From positions 248,001 through 312,000 of the forward strand of contig NZ_AQHR01000088.1 of assembly GCF_000390185.1 (NCBI RefSeq): a DNA stretch of 64,000 nucleotides, read 5' to 3'. A program made the translations under genes and the position numbers. The stretch comes from Lunatimonas lonarensis (GTDB lineage: Bacteria > Bacteroidota > Bacteroidia > Cytophagales > Cyclobacteriaceae). The notes beneath the pieces were generated by a model. It searched no databases and was not told the origin of the DNA. It saw only the letters and a program-made list of their open reading frames with translations. Shown here in pieces: positions 1 through 9,823 of the stretch (position 1 is the stretch's first letter; each line of letters starts with the position of its first letter).

Positions 1-1688
1 TGAATTCTTGGACTTACGGAAGACTGAAATCCGCGGGTTATCTGCTGTTCATAAAACTGCATGCCTCCGTCTATGTATAGATAAACCTTGGCTCCAATTC
101 CGAGGGAATTTCCATTTTCGCCTACCAAATGCAGCTGAATGTAGCTGGTACGCTTTCCCAGCTCCTGATTACGGTTGCGATAAATACCCGCAGACCCGTT
201 TAGATTATTGACTACCAAGTCCAACGCCCCATCGTTGTCCAAGTCTGCGAAAGACGCACCGCTGGAAAAACCCAGACTACCCAATCCCCATTCCTTGGTC
301 CGATCCGCAAAAGTCAGATCACGATTGTTGCTGAAGATGTAATTGGAAATGGGCGTCGAACTCATTGAAGTAACCAAATGCAGGGTATCGGCGGGCTCCT
401 TGGCCCTGGCCTGCGCAAAGTAGTAATCCCCTTTGTACTTTAGGAAATCCCGGTTGGTATAATCCCGGAAATATCCATTGGTAACAAATAAATCCTTCCA
501 GCCGTCGTTGTTAAAATCTGCAAAGAGAGCCGCCCAACTCCAGTCCGTATTGGACACACCTGCCAGTTGGCCAACTTCGGAAAAAAAACCACCTCCTAGA
601 TTGAGATGGAGCATGTTGCGCATATTTTGATGGTAAAAACCCTTCAACACCATCAACGCATATTGTTCGTAATTCTCAGGCCCATATAACAGCTTTTGCC
701 GCTTGTTTTCTTCCGGCAGCATATCCAACGTAAAAATGTCCGGCAATCCATCGTTGTTGAAGTCACTGATATCTGAACCCATGGAAAAGTAGGAGATGTG
801 CTGCAAGTATTCCGTGAGGCTTTCCGAGAAAGTCCCATCCCCATTGTTTGTATACAGGTAATCAGGCTCAATATAGTCATTGGAAATATAAATATCGGGG
901 TATCCATTTCCCGTAATATCCGCTACTGCCACACCAAGCCCAAACCCCATGGAACTGCCCTTGATACCTGCTTCTTGGCTCACGTCTGTGAACCTTCCTC
1001 CGTCATTCCGGAATAATTTATCGCCTGCAAACTTGTTTCGATCCCGCCGTTTCGCATCAAACTCGATCTCGTTGATTACATTGGTATTGTGATTGAGCAG
1101 ATACATGTCCAAGTCTCCATCCAGATCGTAATCAAAAAACAACGCCTGTATGCTGTTGGTCACATCGTCCAATCCGTAAGCGGCCGCCTCATCTATAAAC
1201 GTACCGTCACCTTGATTGACAAATAACTGGTTTCTTCGTTCGTCCGGATTCCCTTTTCCGGAATAGCAAACGTAAATGTCCAGAAAACCATCCGCATTGA
1301 TATCTACCATGGTTACGCCGGTTGTCCATGCAGATTTCCCTTCGACTCCTGCTTCCTTTGTTATGTCTTTGAATTTAAAGTTGCCTTGATTCAAATACAA
1401 TTTATTGGGAACCATGTTTCCGGTAAAATAGATATCATCTAAACCATCGTTATTGATATCCCCCACTGCCACCCCTCCCCCATTGTACATGTACTCATAG
1501 GTTAGGATGTTTGTCTTTCTGTCTTCGGCAAGCGAATTTTGAAAACGGATGCCACTCCTTCTTGCCGGTTGGCTTTCGAAAAGCTGCTGGGCTTGCGAAC
1601 CAAACGAAAGGACACCCATCAAAAACAAAATAAGACAGGTGATTCGATTTATCGACTTCGATACAGTCCCTCTTTCTAGCTGGCGCAT
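1..1688 (-). CDS. FG-GAP/VCBS repeat protein with ASPIC/UnbV domain (3' end cut by window edge)
   Basis: Open without a stop from an ATG at 1688 to the left edge, giving 562 codons of a longer protein. An N-terminal hydrophobic segment (about residues 17-35) ending near SQAQQ looks like a signal peptide. It is followed by many FG-GAP/VCBS calcium-loop repeats such as DINNDGLDDIYF and DINADGFLDIYV, and another DLDNDGALDLVV near residue 480. The last 50 residues read NSLGIGAKVYLYIDGG then QQITRGFQSSVSPRI, which is the ASPIC/UnbV (CRTAC1-like) signature. Bacteroidota proteins of this type are often about 1100 aa, so roughly half is visible. Probably an exported or cell-surface beta-propeller; its proximity to SusC/SusD suggests a link to nutrient uptake, but the ligand is unknown. 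Confidence 0.9.
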   Translation of the reverse strand, partial: MRQLERGTVSKSINRITCLILFLMGVLSFGSQAQQLFESQPARRSGIRFQNSLAEDRKTNILTYEYMYNGGGVAVGDINNDGLDDIYFTGNMVPNKLYLNQGNFKFKDITKEAGVEGKSAWTTGVTMVDINADGFLDIYVCYSGKGNPDERRNQLFVNQGDGTFIDEAAAYGLDDVTNSIQALFFDYDLDGDLDMYLLNHNTNVINEIEFDAKRRDRNKFAGDKLFRNDGGRFTDVSQEAGIKGSSMGFGLGVAVADITGNGYPDIYISNDYIEPDYLYTNNGDGTFSESLTEYLQHISYFSMGSDISDFNNDGLPDIFTLDMLPEENKRQKLLYGPENYEQYALMVLKGFYHQNMRNMLHLNLGGGFFSEVGQLAGVSNTDWSWAALFADFNNDGWKDLFVTNGYFRDYTNRDFLKYKGDYYFAQARAKEPADTLHLVTSMSSTPISNYIFSNNRDLTFADRTKEWGLGSLGFSSGASFADLDNDGALDLVVNNLNGSAGIYRNRNQELGKRTSYIQLHLVGENGNSLGIGAKVYLYIDGGMQFYEQQITRGFQSSVSPRI

Positions 1689-2086
1689 ATCCGATTTATA
1701 GCTGTTTAAGCAATTCAGTTTAACTTTTTTAAAATCGTCGGATCATCGATCCTATGCATTGCTCAAGGCAAATTAAGGATAAAATTGGCTACCCTTCCGT
1801 TAACAACACAGAAAAAGCAGGCAAGGTTGGACGCTGGCTTGTAGTGGTCAATTCCTTTTTTTGTGAAATCCCCGACGAGTGATATTTGGGGAAATCCCCA
1901 AATACCATTTGGATAAGATAGGTAAATCTAAGAGATTAATACCTTTCTACCAACTAAAAAACCGGTCTAGTGCTTCAAAATCGACACGCTTTTCCAAACC
2001 AAAACTGCTGTGAAATCCCAAATAATGCATTATCTTCCCAAGCCAAGAGTGCATCTGCCCTATCCGCCCTCATCCAGTAAACCGCC
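1689..2086. promoter_or_regulatory. Divergent intergenic region with 10-bp-arm palindrome
   Basis: 398 bases between the divergent ASPIC/UnbV gene (minus) and the FG-GAP lipoprotein gene (plus), so both promoters should lie here. No exact TAnnTTTG element was found. A clear inverted repeat sits at 1883-1904: arms TATTTGGGGA and TCCCCAAATA separated by AA. A smaller CCAAAT-ACC-ATTTGG overlaps its right side. It may be an operator for one or both genes. No coding capacity was recognised. Confidence 0.4.
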
Positions 2087-3637
2087 ATGGAAAAAAGACA
2101 CCATTCTCGCCCTAATTCTTGCGGGATCCATTCCCTAAACCTTTTCATTTTTTCCATGGCCCTAGTGCTTTGTGTCCAGTGCAAACAGAAAAAACAAAGC
2201 GAACTGATTTGGGAAACCAGCTTCCAACAGATAGGTTCTCAATCCTCTCCCCGCTCAATAGACCTAAATCAGGATGGCATACTGGATTTTGTGATGGGAG
2301 CGGGAAAAAACGAGTTTCAGGAAACCGATCACGGAGTGATCGCCATAAATGGAAAGGATGGCTCGCTTCTCTGGGCACACGGTGCATCCGATCAGATATA
2401 TGGGTCTGCGACATTCCACGACATAACCGGCGATGGGATTCCGGATATATTCATCGGTGGAAGATCCTGCGAGTTTAGAGCGATTGACGGGAAATCGGGA
2501 AAACTGCTATGGAAATTTGGGCTGAACTACGCCGATCATCCGATCCTTCAGTATGCCCGATTCAACTTCAACCATTCGGTGCAGGTACCGGACCAAAATG
2601 GAAACGGCTATCCTGAACTCCTGCTCTCAAACGGGGGAAATTACGAAGCCCTACCCTATATGACAGAAAACCGATTCCCTGCCGTTATACTTGTTTTGGA
2701 TTCCAAGACAGGAGAGGTGCTCGCCGCAGACACCGTGCCCGACGGACAGGAAACCTATATGACCCCCCTGGCATTTCAAAGCCCCGACAATGGAGAGTGG
2801 ATGGTACTTTTTGGAACAGGCGGAGAAACCCTGGACGGATCCCTGTACCTTGCCAAACTTACCGATTTGATGTCCAACGACCTCAGCAAGGCGGAAAGAA
2901 TCGCCTCCGAAGAAGGACATGGATTTATTGCGCCACCATCCCTAGCTGACCTCAACCGGGACGGATACCTAGACATCATTGCTATCTCTCATGGCAGCTC
3001 GGTTTTTGCGATTGACGGCAAAACCCGACGAACTATCTGGAAACAATCGATACCGAATACGGAGTGTAGCAACAGTTTTGCAGTCGGCTTTTTTACTGAC
3101 GACGATATACCAGACTTCTTTACGTTCGTGAGCAAGGGAGTCTGGCCTGAAAACACCGGCTCTGTCCAAGTAATGATCGATGGGGAATCGGGCGAAATCA
3201 CCTTCATGTCCGAAATAGGATGTACGGGTTTCTCTTCTCCCATTGCCACTGATCTCAACTATGACGGTCGTGATGAAGTAATCTTAAGCATCAATGAGTT
3301 TGACTGCAACCGCTTTATCGGAGACCAAACTTCCTTTCCGATCGTTAATCGACTCATAGGAATTGATTTTAAAAACGGGGAAATCTTTACCCTAGACCAA
3401 ACCCAAGGCATGAAAAACATCTTTACAACCCCATGGGTCGGTGACATGGATGGTGATGGATTTGTAGACTTGGTGCACTGTCAATACTTCAGCCATTCAG
3501 ACTTGCTGTCGTTTTTGGGAATGCGTATCAAGCGCATCGATCTCCCGATCAAAACAAAGAAGCTTCCCGCTTGGGGTGCTTACATGGGGCGCAATGGAGA
3601 CGGTATATTTCGGAACTCCTATTTAAACCGCCGATAG
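2087..3637 (+). CDS. FG-GAP / PQQ-like beta-propeller lipoprotein
   Basis: 516 aa. A hydrophobic N-terminus (about residues 19-31) is followed by VQC at about residue 33, which looks like a lipoprotein cleavage site. The mature part holds FG-GAP-type calcium loops (DLNQDGILDFV, DITGDGIPDIF, DLNRDGYLDII, DLNYDGRDEVI, DMDGDGFVDLV). These are interleaved with quinoprotein-like strands (AINGKDGSLLW, AIDGKSGKLLW, AIDGKTRRTIWK), consistent with a seven- or eight-bladed propeller. No catalytic motif was recognised. It is transcribed away from the ASPIC/UnbV gene and towards susD, with a hairpin terminator between it and susD. Function unknown; probably periplasmic or surface-exposed. Confidence 0.85.
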   Translation: MEKRHHSRPNSCGIHSLNLFIFSMALVLCVQCKQKKQSELIWETSFQQIGSQSSPRSIDLNQDGILDFVMGAGKNEFQETDHGVIAINGKDGSLLWAHGASDQIYGSATFHDITGDGIPDIFIGGRSCEFRAIDGKSGKLLWKFGLNYADHPILQYARFNFNHSVQVPDQNGNGYPELLLSNGGNYEALPYMTENRFPAVILVLDSKTGEVLAADTVPDGQETYMTPLAFQSPDNGEWMVLFGTGGETLDGSLYLAKLTDLMSNDLSKAERIASEEGHGFIAPPSLADLNRDGYLDIIAISHGSSVFAIDGKTRRTIWKQSIPNTECSNSFAVGFFTDDDIPDFFTFVSKGVWPENTGSVQVMIDGESGEITFMSEIGCTGFSSPIATDLNYDGRDEVILSINEFDCNRFIGDQTSFPIVNRLIGIDFKNGEIFTLDQTQGMKNIFTTPWVGDMDGDGFVDLVHCQYFSHSDLLSFLGMRIKRIDLPIKTKKLPAWGAYMGRNGDGIFRNSYLNRR

Positions 3638-3751
3638 GCATACCCTTTTACTTGATTTTATAGGCTTAAAACTGCTCGAAGCCTTGCTCCAAAAAGCAGG
3701 CCTTTCAGAGCGATCAGCGTATTTTTCGTCGATTGTGTCTTCTGGGAGATC

Positions 3752-3789
3752 AAAAAAATAAAGAGGCTGTCCATCAAGACAGCCTCTTT
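3752..3789 (-). terminator. Intrinsic terminator of the susC-susD unit
   Basis: Perfect 12-bp inverted repeat AAAGAGGCTGTC / GACAGCCTCTTT (3760-3771 and 3778-3789) with a 6-base loop. On the minus strand it is followed by TATTTTTTT, a good U-tract, so it ends the susCD transcript. It may also stop the convergent plus-strand lipoprotein gene. Confidence 0.85.
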
Positions 3790-3816
3790 GTTAATGAATC
3801 CAATGAAGCGCGGAAT

Positions 3817-5421
3817 TTAGTTGCCTCCGTCCCACCAAACCCTTGTGGTAAATAAATCGGGAAGTGTGGCACCGGTTTGGAAGTTAGCATTGGCAGCCAC
3901 CTCATAAGCTGGGTATCGCAACTTCCGCATGATCACGCCGTTCGTTACACCGGCCGGATGGTTAGTGGGGGTCAAAACCGGATAGCCTGTCCTTCTCCAA
4001 TCCGACCAGGCCTCCCACCAGTTGAAGAACTTGCTCACCCAGAGTTGTTCCCCAATCATCTGCAAGGCCGGCTTTCCGACACCATAGGGATGCCGCTGTA
4101 AATACGCATCTACCTGAGCATCTGTAACTACCAAGGACTCATCGAAGGGGGTATACATCTGCATGGCAGCCTTTACACCAGCTTCGTAATGCCCTCTAGC
4201 AGTTCCTGAAATACCGGATCCGATACCCCTTTCCAAGGCTTCCGCCATCAAAAAGTGGGATTCAGCAGCATTCATTAACATGTAGGGATCATCTCGCTGT
4301 AGCATCAAAAAATTAATTCGGGAATAGGTAGCTACTTGATCTACCGTGCGTCCTTCCAGTTCATCCAAACCAGCTGCGTCGTATCCATTGGGCATGCCCT
4401 TTTGTTCAAGAGGATCCGTATTGGTCGGGATCCATGCGTTTGCTGTCCATTGTGCAATACCTCCGCTTAGGATCATCAGCCTCGGATCCACCTCGTCTGC
4501 TGTGGTTGCACCTGCCTTCAGCCAGTCTACGAGCGTTTTGCTCAAGAAGCTGGGTTGTCCACCATCACCGGGATAAAACGCTCTTGATATACCGTTTTGG
4601 TTGATCCAAACACTGGGACCTTCGGACATTGGAACCCATGCATTATCCGCATTGGTCATCATTACACCTCCGGCTACTGCCTTTGTCACGTATTCAGCAG
4701 CAAGCTGGGGAGCTACATTGGAAGCCCGCATCGCCAATCGAAGCATAAGGGAGTACCCAAACTTTTTCCATTTTGCGATATCGCCGTTGAAAATGATATC
4801 TGCGGTGGAAAACCCTTCATTCGGATTGGTAGCGCTCATGGCAGCTGTAGCCTCCTCCAGCTCCTTCAGTAAGGCCGGATAGATATCCGATTGCTTGTCG
4901 TATTTGGGAAAAAACACACCGTCCATTCCTTTCAGTGCTTCGAAATAGGGGATATTTCCATAGAAGTCTGTAAGGCGATGAAAATTCAACACCCATAAGA
5001 TACGGGCAGCATTTCTCATATTCACCTTATTTCCTTCATCGTACCCACCGGGACCTGTTTGACGAAGTACCTCCGAAATATTCTTCAACGCATCACCGTA
5101 GAAAAACTCAAAGGGTGCATTGCTGGACTCAAAGTTTTCGGTGTATTTATCGCCGGGTGCTATTCCTCCTCCTGCATTGGCCAATTGCTGGATCAAATAC
5201 GCTCCCATACCAATGTTAGTTCTCCAATCGATGTACCTGTTATCTCCGGCTGATCCGCCAGATGCAGACCCCAAAGCTGCCGCCGTAAAGATGAAATTCA
5301 AATCGATCTGGGTGACTGCCTGCGGATTTATATTCAAGTTATGCAGGTTTTCTGTGTCGCAACCTACCATTGGGATCAGCGCAACCAAGACAAACAAAAT
5401 GGCTTTATTAATCAGTTTCAT
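3817..5421 (-). CDS. SusD/RagB family nutrient-binding outer-membrane lipoprotein (SusD-like 2 type)
   Basis: 534 aa. The lipoprotein signal ends in PMVGC at about residue 21. The N-terminal run NLNINPQAVTQIDLNFIFTAAAL and the all-helical TPR-like body with ESHFLMAEALERG match the SusD-like_2 branch of the SusD/RagB family. In this family the lipoprotein forms a lid over its partner SusC TonB-dependent channel and captures oligosaccharide, peptide or another large ligand. It lies 19 bases downstream of susC in the same direction and is followed by a strong terminator, so the two form a two-gene operon. No glycoside hydrolase is adjacent, so the ligand cannot be told. Confidence 0.95.
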   Translation of the reverse strand: MKLINKAILFVLVALIPMVGCDTENLHNLNINPQAVTQIDLNFIFTAAALGSASGGSAGDNRYIDWRTNIGMGAYLIQQLANAGGGIAPGDKYTENFESSNAPFEFFYGDALKNISEVLRQTGPGGYDEGNKVNMRNAARILWVLNFHRLTDFYGNIPYFEALKGMDGVFFPKYDKQSDIYPALLKELEEATAAMSATNPNEGFSTADIIFNGDIAKWKKFGYSLMLRLAMRASNVAPQLAAEYVTKAVAGGVMMTNADNAWVPMSEGPSVWINQNGISRAFYPGDGGQPSFLSKTLVDWLKAGATTADEVDPRLMILSGGIAQWTANAWIPTNTDPLEQKGMPNGYDAAGLDELEGRTVDQVATYSRINFLMLQRDDPYMLMNAAESHFLMAEALERGIGSGISGTARGHYEAGVKAAMQMYTPFDESLVVTDAQVDAYLQRHPYGVGKPALQMIGEQLWVSKFFNWWEAWSDWRRTGYPVLTPTNHPAGVTNGVIMRKLRYPAYEVAANANFQTGATLPDLFTTRVWWDGGN

Positions 5422-5440
5422 AATGCTCTAGTTTTTAGAT

Positions 5441-8400
5441 TTAAAACGTAGCTCTCAGGTTGAATCCATACGTACGGGTCTGGGGCATGCCAAAGTAATC
5501 CAAGCCCTGGCCATTTCCAGAGGAATATGCCGATTCAGGATCCACGTTTTCAATGTTTTTCCAAAGAATGGAAAGGTTCCTTCCGACAAATGAGAGACCC
5601 AACGTGTTAAACGGGGTTTTCTCTACGATCCTTCTCGGGAAATTATAGCCGAACGTGATCTGCCTTAACTTGGCGAAGGATCCGTCGTAGATGAAATGAT
5701 CCTGTACGCGATCTCCCATACGTCCCCAGTAATTGACTGCCTCTCCCGGAGTAAGGGTCTTCGTAAAAGGAACGTACACCGGCTGTCCATTGGAATTGAC
5801 ACCTTCCTGAACTACCCCGGTCACGGTCAGCGGCTCTTCGCCTGGTCGACCAGCCAAACTTTGCTTATGCAATCCCCACTGAGTCAATCGCAGGTTGGTT
5901 CCAGAATAGATATCCCCGCCGATTCGGAAGTCTACAAGTGCAGAGAGATTAAACCCTTTAAATGTGATACTATTGTTGATGCCTCCGGTAAAATCAGCAA
6001 TACCATTACCAATCACTTCCATTTGATCAGATTGGACGGGTGCACCGTTTGGCTCAAAAATGGGCTGGCCATCGGGCGTTCTCTTCTGTACCCATCCGGC
6101 AAGCACCCCGAAAGGCTGATCTACCCGATGTTGTACAAATACAGTCCTTGTTCTGGGCTCTTCCACATTTAGCAACTCTGTACCCTCTATCAATGACAGC
6201 ACCCGGTTACGGTTTCTGGCTATATTGAACGAAACATCCCAGGTCAGTTTTGAATTCTGTATCGGCGTACCAGTCAACAATACCTCGATGCCACGGTTCC
6301 TCATTCTACCCAAATTCACCAGGGTCGACCCAAAGCCGGAAGTACGTGAAATCTGGGCATTCAGCTGATCCTCAGAGCTGAGCTGACTGTAGTACGTAAA
6401 ATCAAGGCCTAACCGATTACGCAAAAACCGGACATCAAATCCAACCTCTGTTTCTGTGGACAGCAGCGGAACCAAGAATGGGTTGGGAATGGTGCCTGCA
6501 TTGCCCTGTGCGGTAGCAAAAGACGCCATGGGAACGTTTTGCCCGGCAAAATTCACCGCAGGAGCTCCCAACAGCGAATACACATTCAGCGTCTGATACG
6601 GCCCCACTGTGGAGTTACCTACCCTCGCCCAAGAAGACCTAACCTTTCCAAAACTCAACCAAGTGGGCAGCTCGGTCATTGCATCCGAGAACACAAAGGA
6701 TCCTCCGATAGAGGGGTAAAGTACGCTGTTGGACGCCGGATTGAGTGTAGAAAACCAGTCCTGACGAGCCGTAGCTGTGATAAACAAGAAGTTGTTGTAG
6801 CTGAATTCCGCAGACCCAAAAACTGAGTTGATCCCCCACTCGGAAAAGCCATACCCGTAGTTTCGAACCACCGCATTATTGATCGCGTGGAAGAAGGGCA
6901 CATTGAAACGCTGACCGTTTGCGGAAATGGTTTCGTCCTTACGTCGCATCCAATTGGATCCTAGAAACGCATTTACCCCAAATTTTCCAAACTCCCTACT
7001 GTAGCCCAACATGGACTCCAGGTTGATTTCGCTCACGGTACGATTTCCTTCAGAGATATTCCCGCCCCTATCGTAGCCGGTTCCTTGAGGAGTAAGGCTC
7101 GAAAACCGTCTTACAAACCAGTCCATACCGGCCCTTCCGGTTATATACAAGTGATCGGTGATATTGTACTTCATGGAACCGGACGTGATTATCCTATCCC
7201 TGATATCATTGACCGAAAGCTGATAGGTGGAGAAATACGGGTTCTGACCCCATGGGTTGTTGGTCATCAGGTATTCCTCGTTTTCGGCAAACCCCCATAC
7301 CGCCAACAAAGCCGGATCTGTTCCGGGGGCAATGGTACCAAGTCGGTTCGGATTTCCCCTACCCCACTCTATATTCACATTGGGCGGCAGGGCGAAGATC
7401 GATTGAAAGGCATTACCCGGAGAGTCGGAAAGGCGGGGTCGGTTTTTGGTATTCTCGTTTGAGTACAAGACCTTGGCGTCAAAGGTAAGTCTTTTGCCAA
7501 ATTTGCCCGACGTAGACATAGACATATTAATCCGATCAAAGCCTGCATTAGGAATTACTGAGGTGCTGCGCAAGTCAGTTAAGTTAAACCGGAAGGTCTG
7601 TGTGTCGCTGCCACCCGATAAGGAAATGCTGTTGGTAAATGCCTGTCCGGTCTCATAAAAACGACTCCAGTTGTCACCAGCATGCACATAGGGCCTTTCT
7701 ACCCCATCAAAATACATGGCGGTACCTGAACCCAAACGCTCTCCCCAAGCTTGTGTACCCCAGTCATAGGCCTGACGTACGGTCGTGGGACGCACAAAGG
7801 CACCGGTTGCCTGAGGACCTTGAAATCTACCGGATCCGAAGGTGGTCTGAAGATCCGTCTGATCATTAATCCGCTCGAATACAGCATTTGAGTTAAATTC
7901 AACTCCAATTCCTTTCCGAGAAGTTCCCCTTTTGGTGGTGATCAAGATAACTCCATTGGCTGCCCTGGATCCATATAAGGCAGCCGCACTCGCACCTTTA
8001 AGAACCGACATAGACTCAATATCGTCCGGGTTCACGCTGGTCATACCATCTCCCCCATCGGAGCCACCCCAAACGCCAGCTTGTCCAAAGTTAGTATTGT
8101 CCATGGGAACACCATCAACCACATATAGCGGCTGGTTATTGCCCTGCAACGACGTGTTACCACGAATAATTACACGGGAAGAGCCAGCCGGTCCAGAAGC
8201 CACGTTGGTCACGTTCACCCCGGCTACACGACCCGCCAACTGATTGGCCAGATTATTTTCCCTCGCCTGGGTAAACTCTTCACCGCCGACTTGGGTAATG
8301 GAATACTGCAACGCTTTCACATTACGCTCAATACCCAACGCAGTTACCACTACCTCACTAAGCTCAGAGGCATCCTCCTGCATCACCAGATTTATGGTGG

Positions 8401-8665
8401 TGCGGTTTCCCACAGTCTGTTCAACAGTCTGAAAGCCAAGGTAAGAAAAGACCAGTACTGTCTCTCCTCCCGGCACATTCAAACTATACCTGCCATCCAC
8501 ATCGGTAGCTGTACCTGTAGATGTGCCTTTGATCAGGACCGATACACCCGGCAAAGGGCTGTTATCGGCCTGGTCGGTGACCCTACCAGAGATGGTCTGG
8601 GCCTGAAGTGCCATGCCCAGCGACGTCAGCATTGCCAGGCAGGTCATTAGTAATCGTTTTTTCAT
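5441..8665 (-). CDS. SusC/RagA family TonB-linked outer-membrane transporter
   Basis: 1074 aa, usual length for SusC. Signal peptide (about 1-22, ending LQAQ), then a carboxypeptidase-D regulatory-like beta-sandwich (about 23-108: GRVTDQADNSPLPGVSVLIKG). The TonB plug follows (about 115-235, with QLAGRVAGVNV, RGNTSLQGNNQPLYVVDGVP and SAAALYGSRAANGVILITTKRG), then a 22-strand-type barrel ending in an aromatic C-terminal residue (RATF). Energised by TonB/ExbBD, it imports the substrate captured by the downstream SusD lipoprotein. No sigma/anti-sigma pair lies next to it, so its control is not obvious from the neighbourhood. Confidence 0.96.
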   Translation of the reverse strand: MKKRLLMTCLAMLTSLGMALQAQTISGRVTDQADNSPLPGVSVLIKGTSTGTATDVDGRYSLNVPGGETVLVFSYLGFQTVEQTVGNRTTINLVMQEDASELSEVVVTALGIERNVKALQYSITQVGGEEFTQARENNLANQLAGRVAGVNVTNVASGPAGSSRVIIRGNTSLQGNNQPLYVVDGVPMDNTNFGQAGVWGGSDGGDGMTSVNPDDIESMSVLKGASAAALYGSRAANGVILITTKRGTSRKGIGVEFNSNAVFERINDQTDLQTTFGSGRFQGPQATGAFVRPTTVRQAYDWGTQAWGERLGSGTAMYFDGVERPYVHAGDNWSRFYETGQAFTNSISLSGGSDTQTFRFNLTDLRSTSVIPNAGFDRINMSMSTSGKFGKRLTFDAKVLYSNENTKNRPRLSDSPGNAFQSIFALPPNVNIEWGRGNPNRLGTIAPGTDPALLAVWGFAENEEYLMTNNPWGQNPYFSTYQLSVNDIRDRIITSGSMKYNITDHLYITGRAGMDWFVRRFSSLTPQGTGYDRGGNISEGNRTVSEINLESMLGYSREFGKFGVNAFLGSNWMRRKDETISANGQRFNVPFFHAINNAVVRNYGYGFSEWGINSVFGSAEFSYNNFLFITATARQDWFSTLNPASNSVLYPSIGGSFVFSDAMTELPTWLSFGKVRSSWARVGNSTVGPYQTLNVYSLLGAPAVNFAGQNVPMASFATAQGNAGTIPNPFLVPLLSTETEVGFDVRFLRNRLGLDFTYYSQLSSEDQLNAQISRTSGFGSTLVNLGRMRNRGIEVLLTGTPIQNSKLTWDVSFNIARNRNRVLSLIEGTELLNVEEPRTRTVFVQHRVDQPFGVLAGWVQKRTPDGQPIFEPNGAPVQSDQMEVIGNGIADFTGGINNSITFKGFNLSALVDFRIGGDIYSGTNLRLTQWGLHKQSLAGRPGEEPLTVTGVVQEGVNSNGQPVYVPFTKTLTPGEAVNYWGRMGDRVQDHFIYDGSFAKLRQITFGYNFPRRIVEKTPFNTLGLSFVGRNLSILWKNIENVDPESAYSSGNGQGLDYFGMPQTRTYGFNLRATF

Positions 8666-9145
8666 AACGGATCATTTTGGTTTAATTTGAAACATTTGTC
8701 GGTTTTCGATATAAATTAACTAACACTACCATTTTACACTAACGGAAATTCCATCTGCCTGACCTTTGAATATATAATATAAAATTTTATTTCGAATTGC
8801 CAAACAATGCAGTATTATGTTTTAATTACAAAGAATAGCGACTAATAAAAACTTCGAAAGTTAAGGTTTTTAGAATTAAAAAAAATAGGTTAACGGTTTT
8901 TTTTACCTCTTTCAATTAAAAAAATTTTATGAACGGAAAAGCCTTTGCGTAAAATATCCGGTAAACTTTTAAAAGTATTATTCAATTAAATCTATGCTAT
9001 ATCTTAACTCTGCACCGACAACACCCAAGGTATCTTATTGATTTATCCGATTTTAATCCTGTCAATTTTCTACACATAAAAAGATATACACCTATCTTTG
9101 CAAAAGGCGAAAACACCTAGAATAAATCTCGCAATCCCCCGAAAC
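8666..9145. other. AT-rich divergent intergenic region
   Basis: 480 bases between susC (minus) and yggS (plus), strongly AT-rich with many A/T runs. It must carry the susC promoter, but no exact TAnnTTTG was found on the minus strand. The plus strand holds TATCTTTG at 9093-9100 for the yggS unit. No ORF or RNA gene was recognised in the rest. Confidence 0.5.
9093..9100 (+). promoter_or_regulatory. Bacteroidota-type -7 element for yggS
   Basis: TATCTTTG matches the TAnnTTTG -7 consensus of the phylum's main sigma factor exactly and lies 45 bases before the chosen yggS ATG. The -33 element is weak, so the call rests on the -7 box and its position. Confidence 0.5.
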
Positions 9146-9820
9146 ATGAGCATTCAAGAAAACCTTAACCAAATCAAAAGAACCTTCAAAAAAGAAGACT
9201 GCCTATTGGTTGCCGTGAGCAAAACCCAGCCAATAACGGCTATTCAAGAAGCTTACGATGCCGGGATTCGCGATTTTGGCGAGAACAAAGTGCAGGAATT
9301 GGCCGAAAAGGCACCTCAATTGCCTACCGACATCCGATGGCACATGATAGGTCACCTGCAGCGAAACAAAGTAAAATACATCGCTTCTTTCATTCACCTT
9401 ATTCATGGGGTGGACTCGCTGAATCTATTGACACAGATCGATAAAGAAGCAAAAAAAACCAAACGGGTCATTACCTGCCTCCTTCAGGTGCATATTGCTA
9501 CCGAAGAAACCAAGTTCGGATTAGACCCCGCAGAACTGAAGGCCATCCTGCTGGGGCCCGAGCTTCCAAACCTCTCAAATATCCGAATTGCCGGACTCAT
9601 GGGAATGGCTACGTTTACCGATGATGAAAAGACCATCCGATCTGAATTTGCAGGGCTTCGCGCGCTTCGGGACTCCTTTCAATCGGAAAATTTACCTGCA
9701 AACGTAAGCTTGGAGGAGCTAAGCATGGGAATGAGCGGTGACTACATGATAGCCCAAGAAGAGGGTAGCACCCTCGTGCGAATAGGAAGTGCTATTTTTG
9801 GTGAGAGAAAATATACGTAA
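9146..9820 (+). CDS. YggS family pyridoxal phosphate homeostasis protein
   Basis: 224 aa from the ATG at 9146. An upstream TTG at 9098 is in frame but lies inside the promoter box, so it was rejected. Family hallmarks are all present: the PLP lysine in VAVSKTQP (K26), FGENKVQE, WHMIGHLQRNK, LSMGMSGDY and RIGSAIFGER. The protein has the fold-type III alanine-racemase-like barrel and handles PLP without known catalysis, affecting vitamin B6 and amino-acid balance. The next gene starts 3 bases after the stop, so the two are probably cotranscribed. Confidence 0.95.
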   Translation: MSIQENLNQIKRTFKKEDCLLVAVSKTQPITAIQEAYDAGIRDFGENKVQELAEKAPQLPTDIRWHMIGHLQRNKVKYIASFIHLIHGVDSLNLLTQIDKEAKKTKRVITCLLQVHIATEETKFGLDPAELKAILLGPELPNLSNIRIAGLMGMATFTDDEKTIRSEFAGLRALRDSFQSENLPANVSLEELSMGMSGDYMIAQEEGSTLVRIGSAIFGERKYT

Positions 9821-9823
9821 GCC

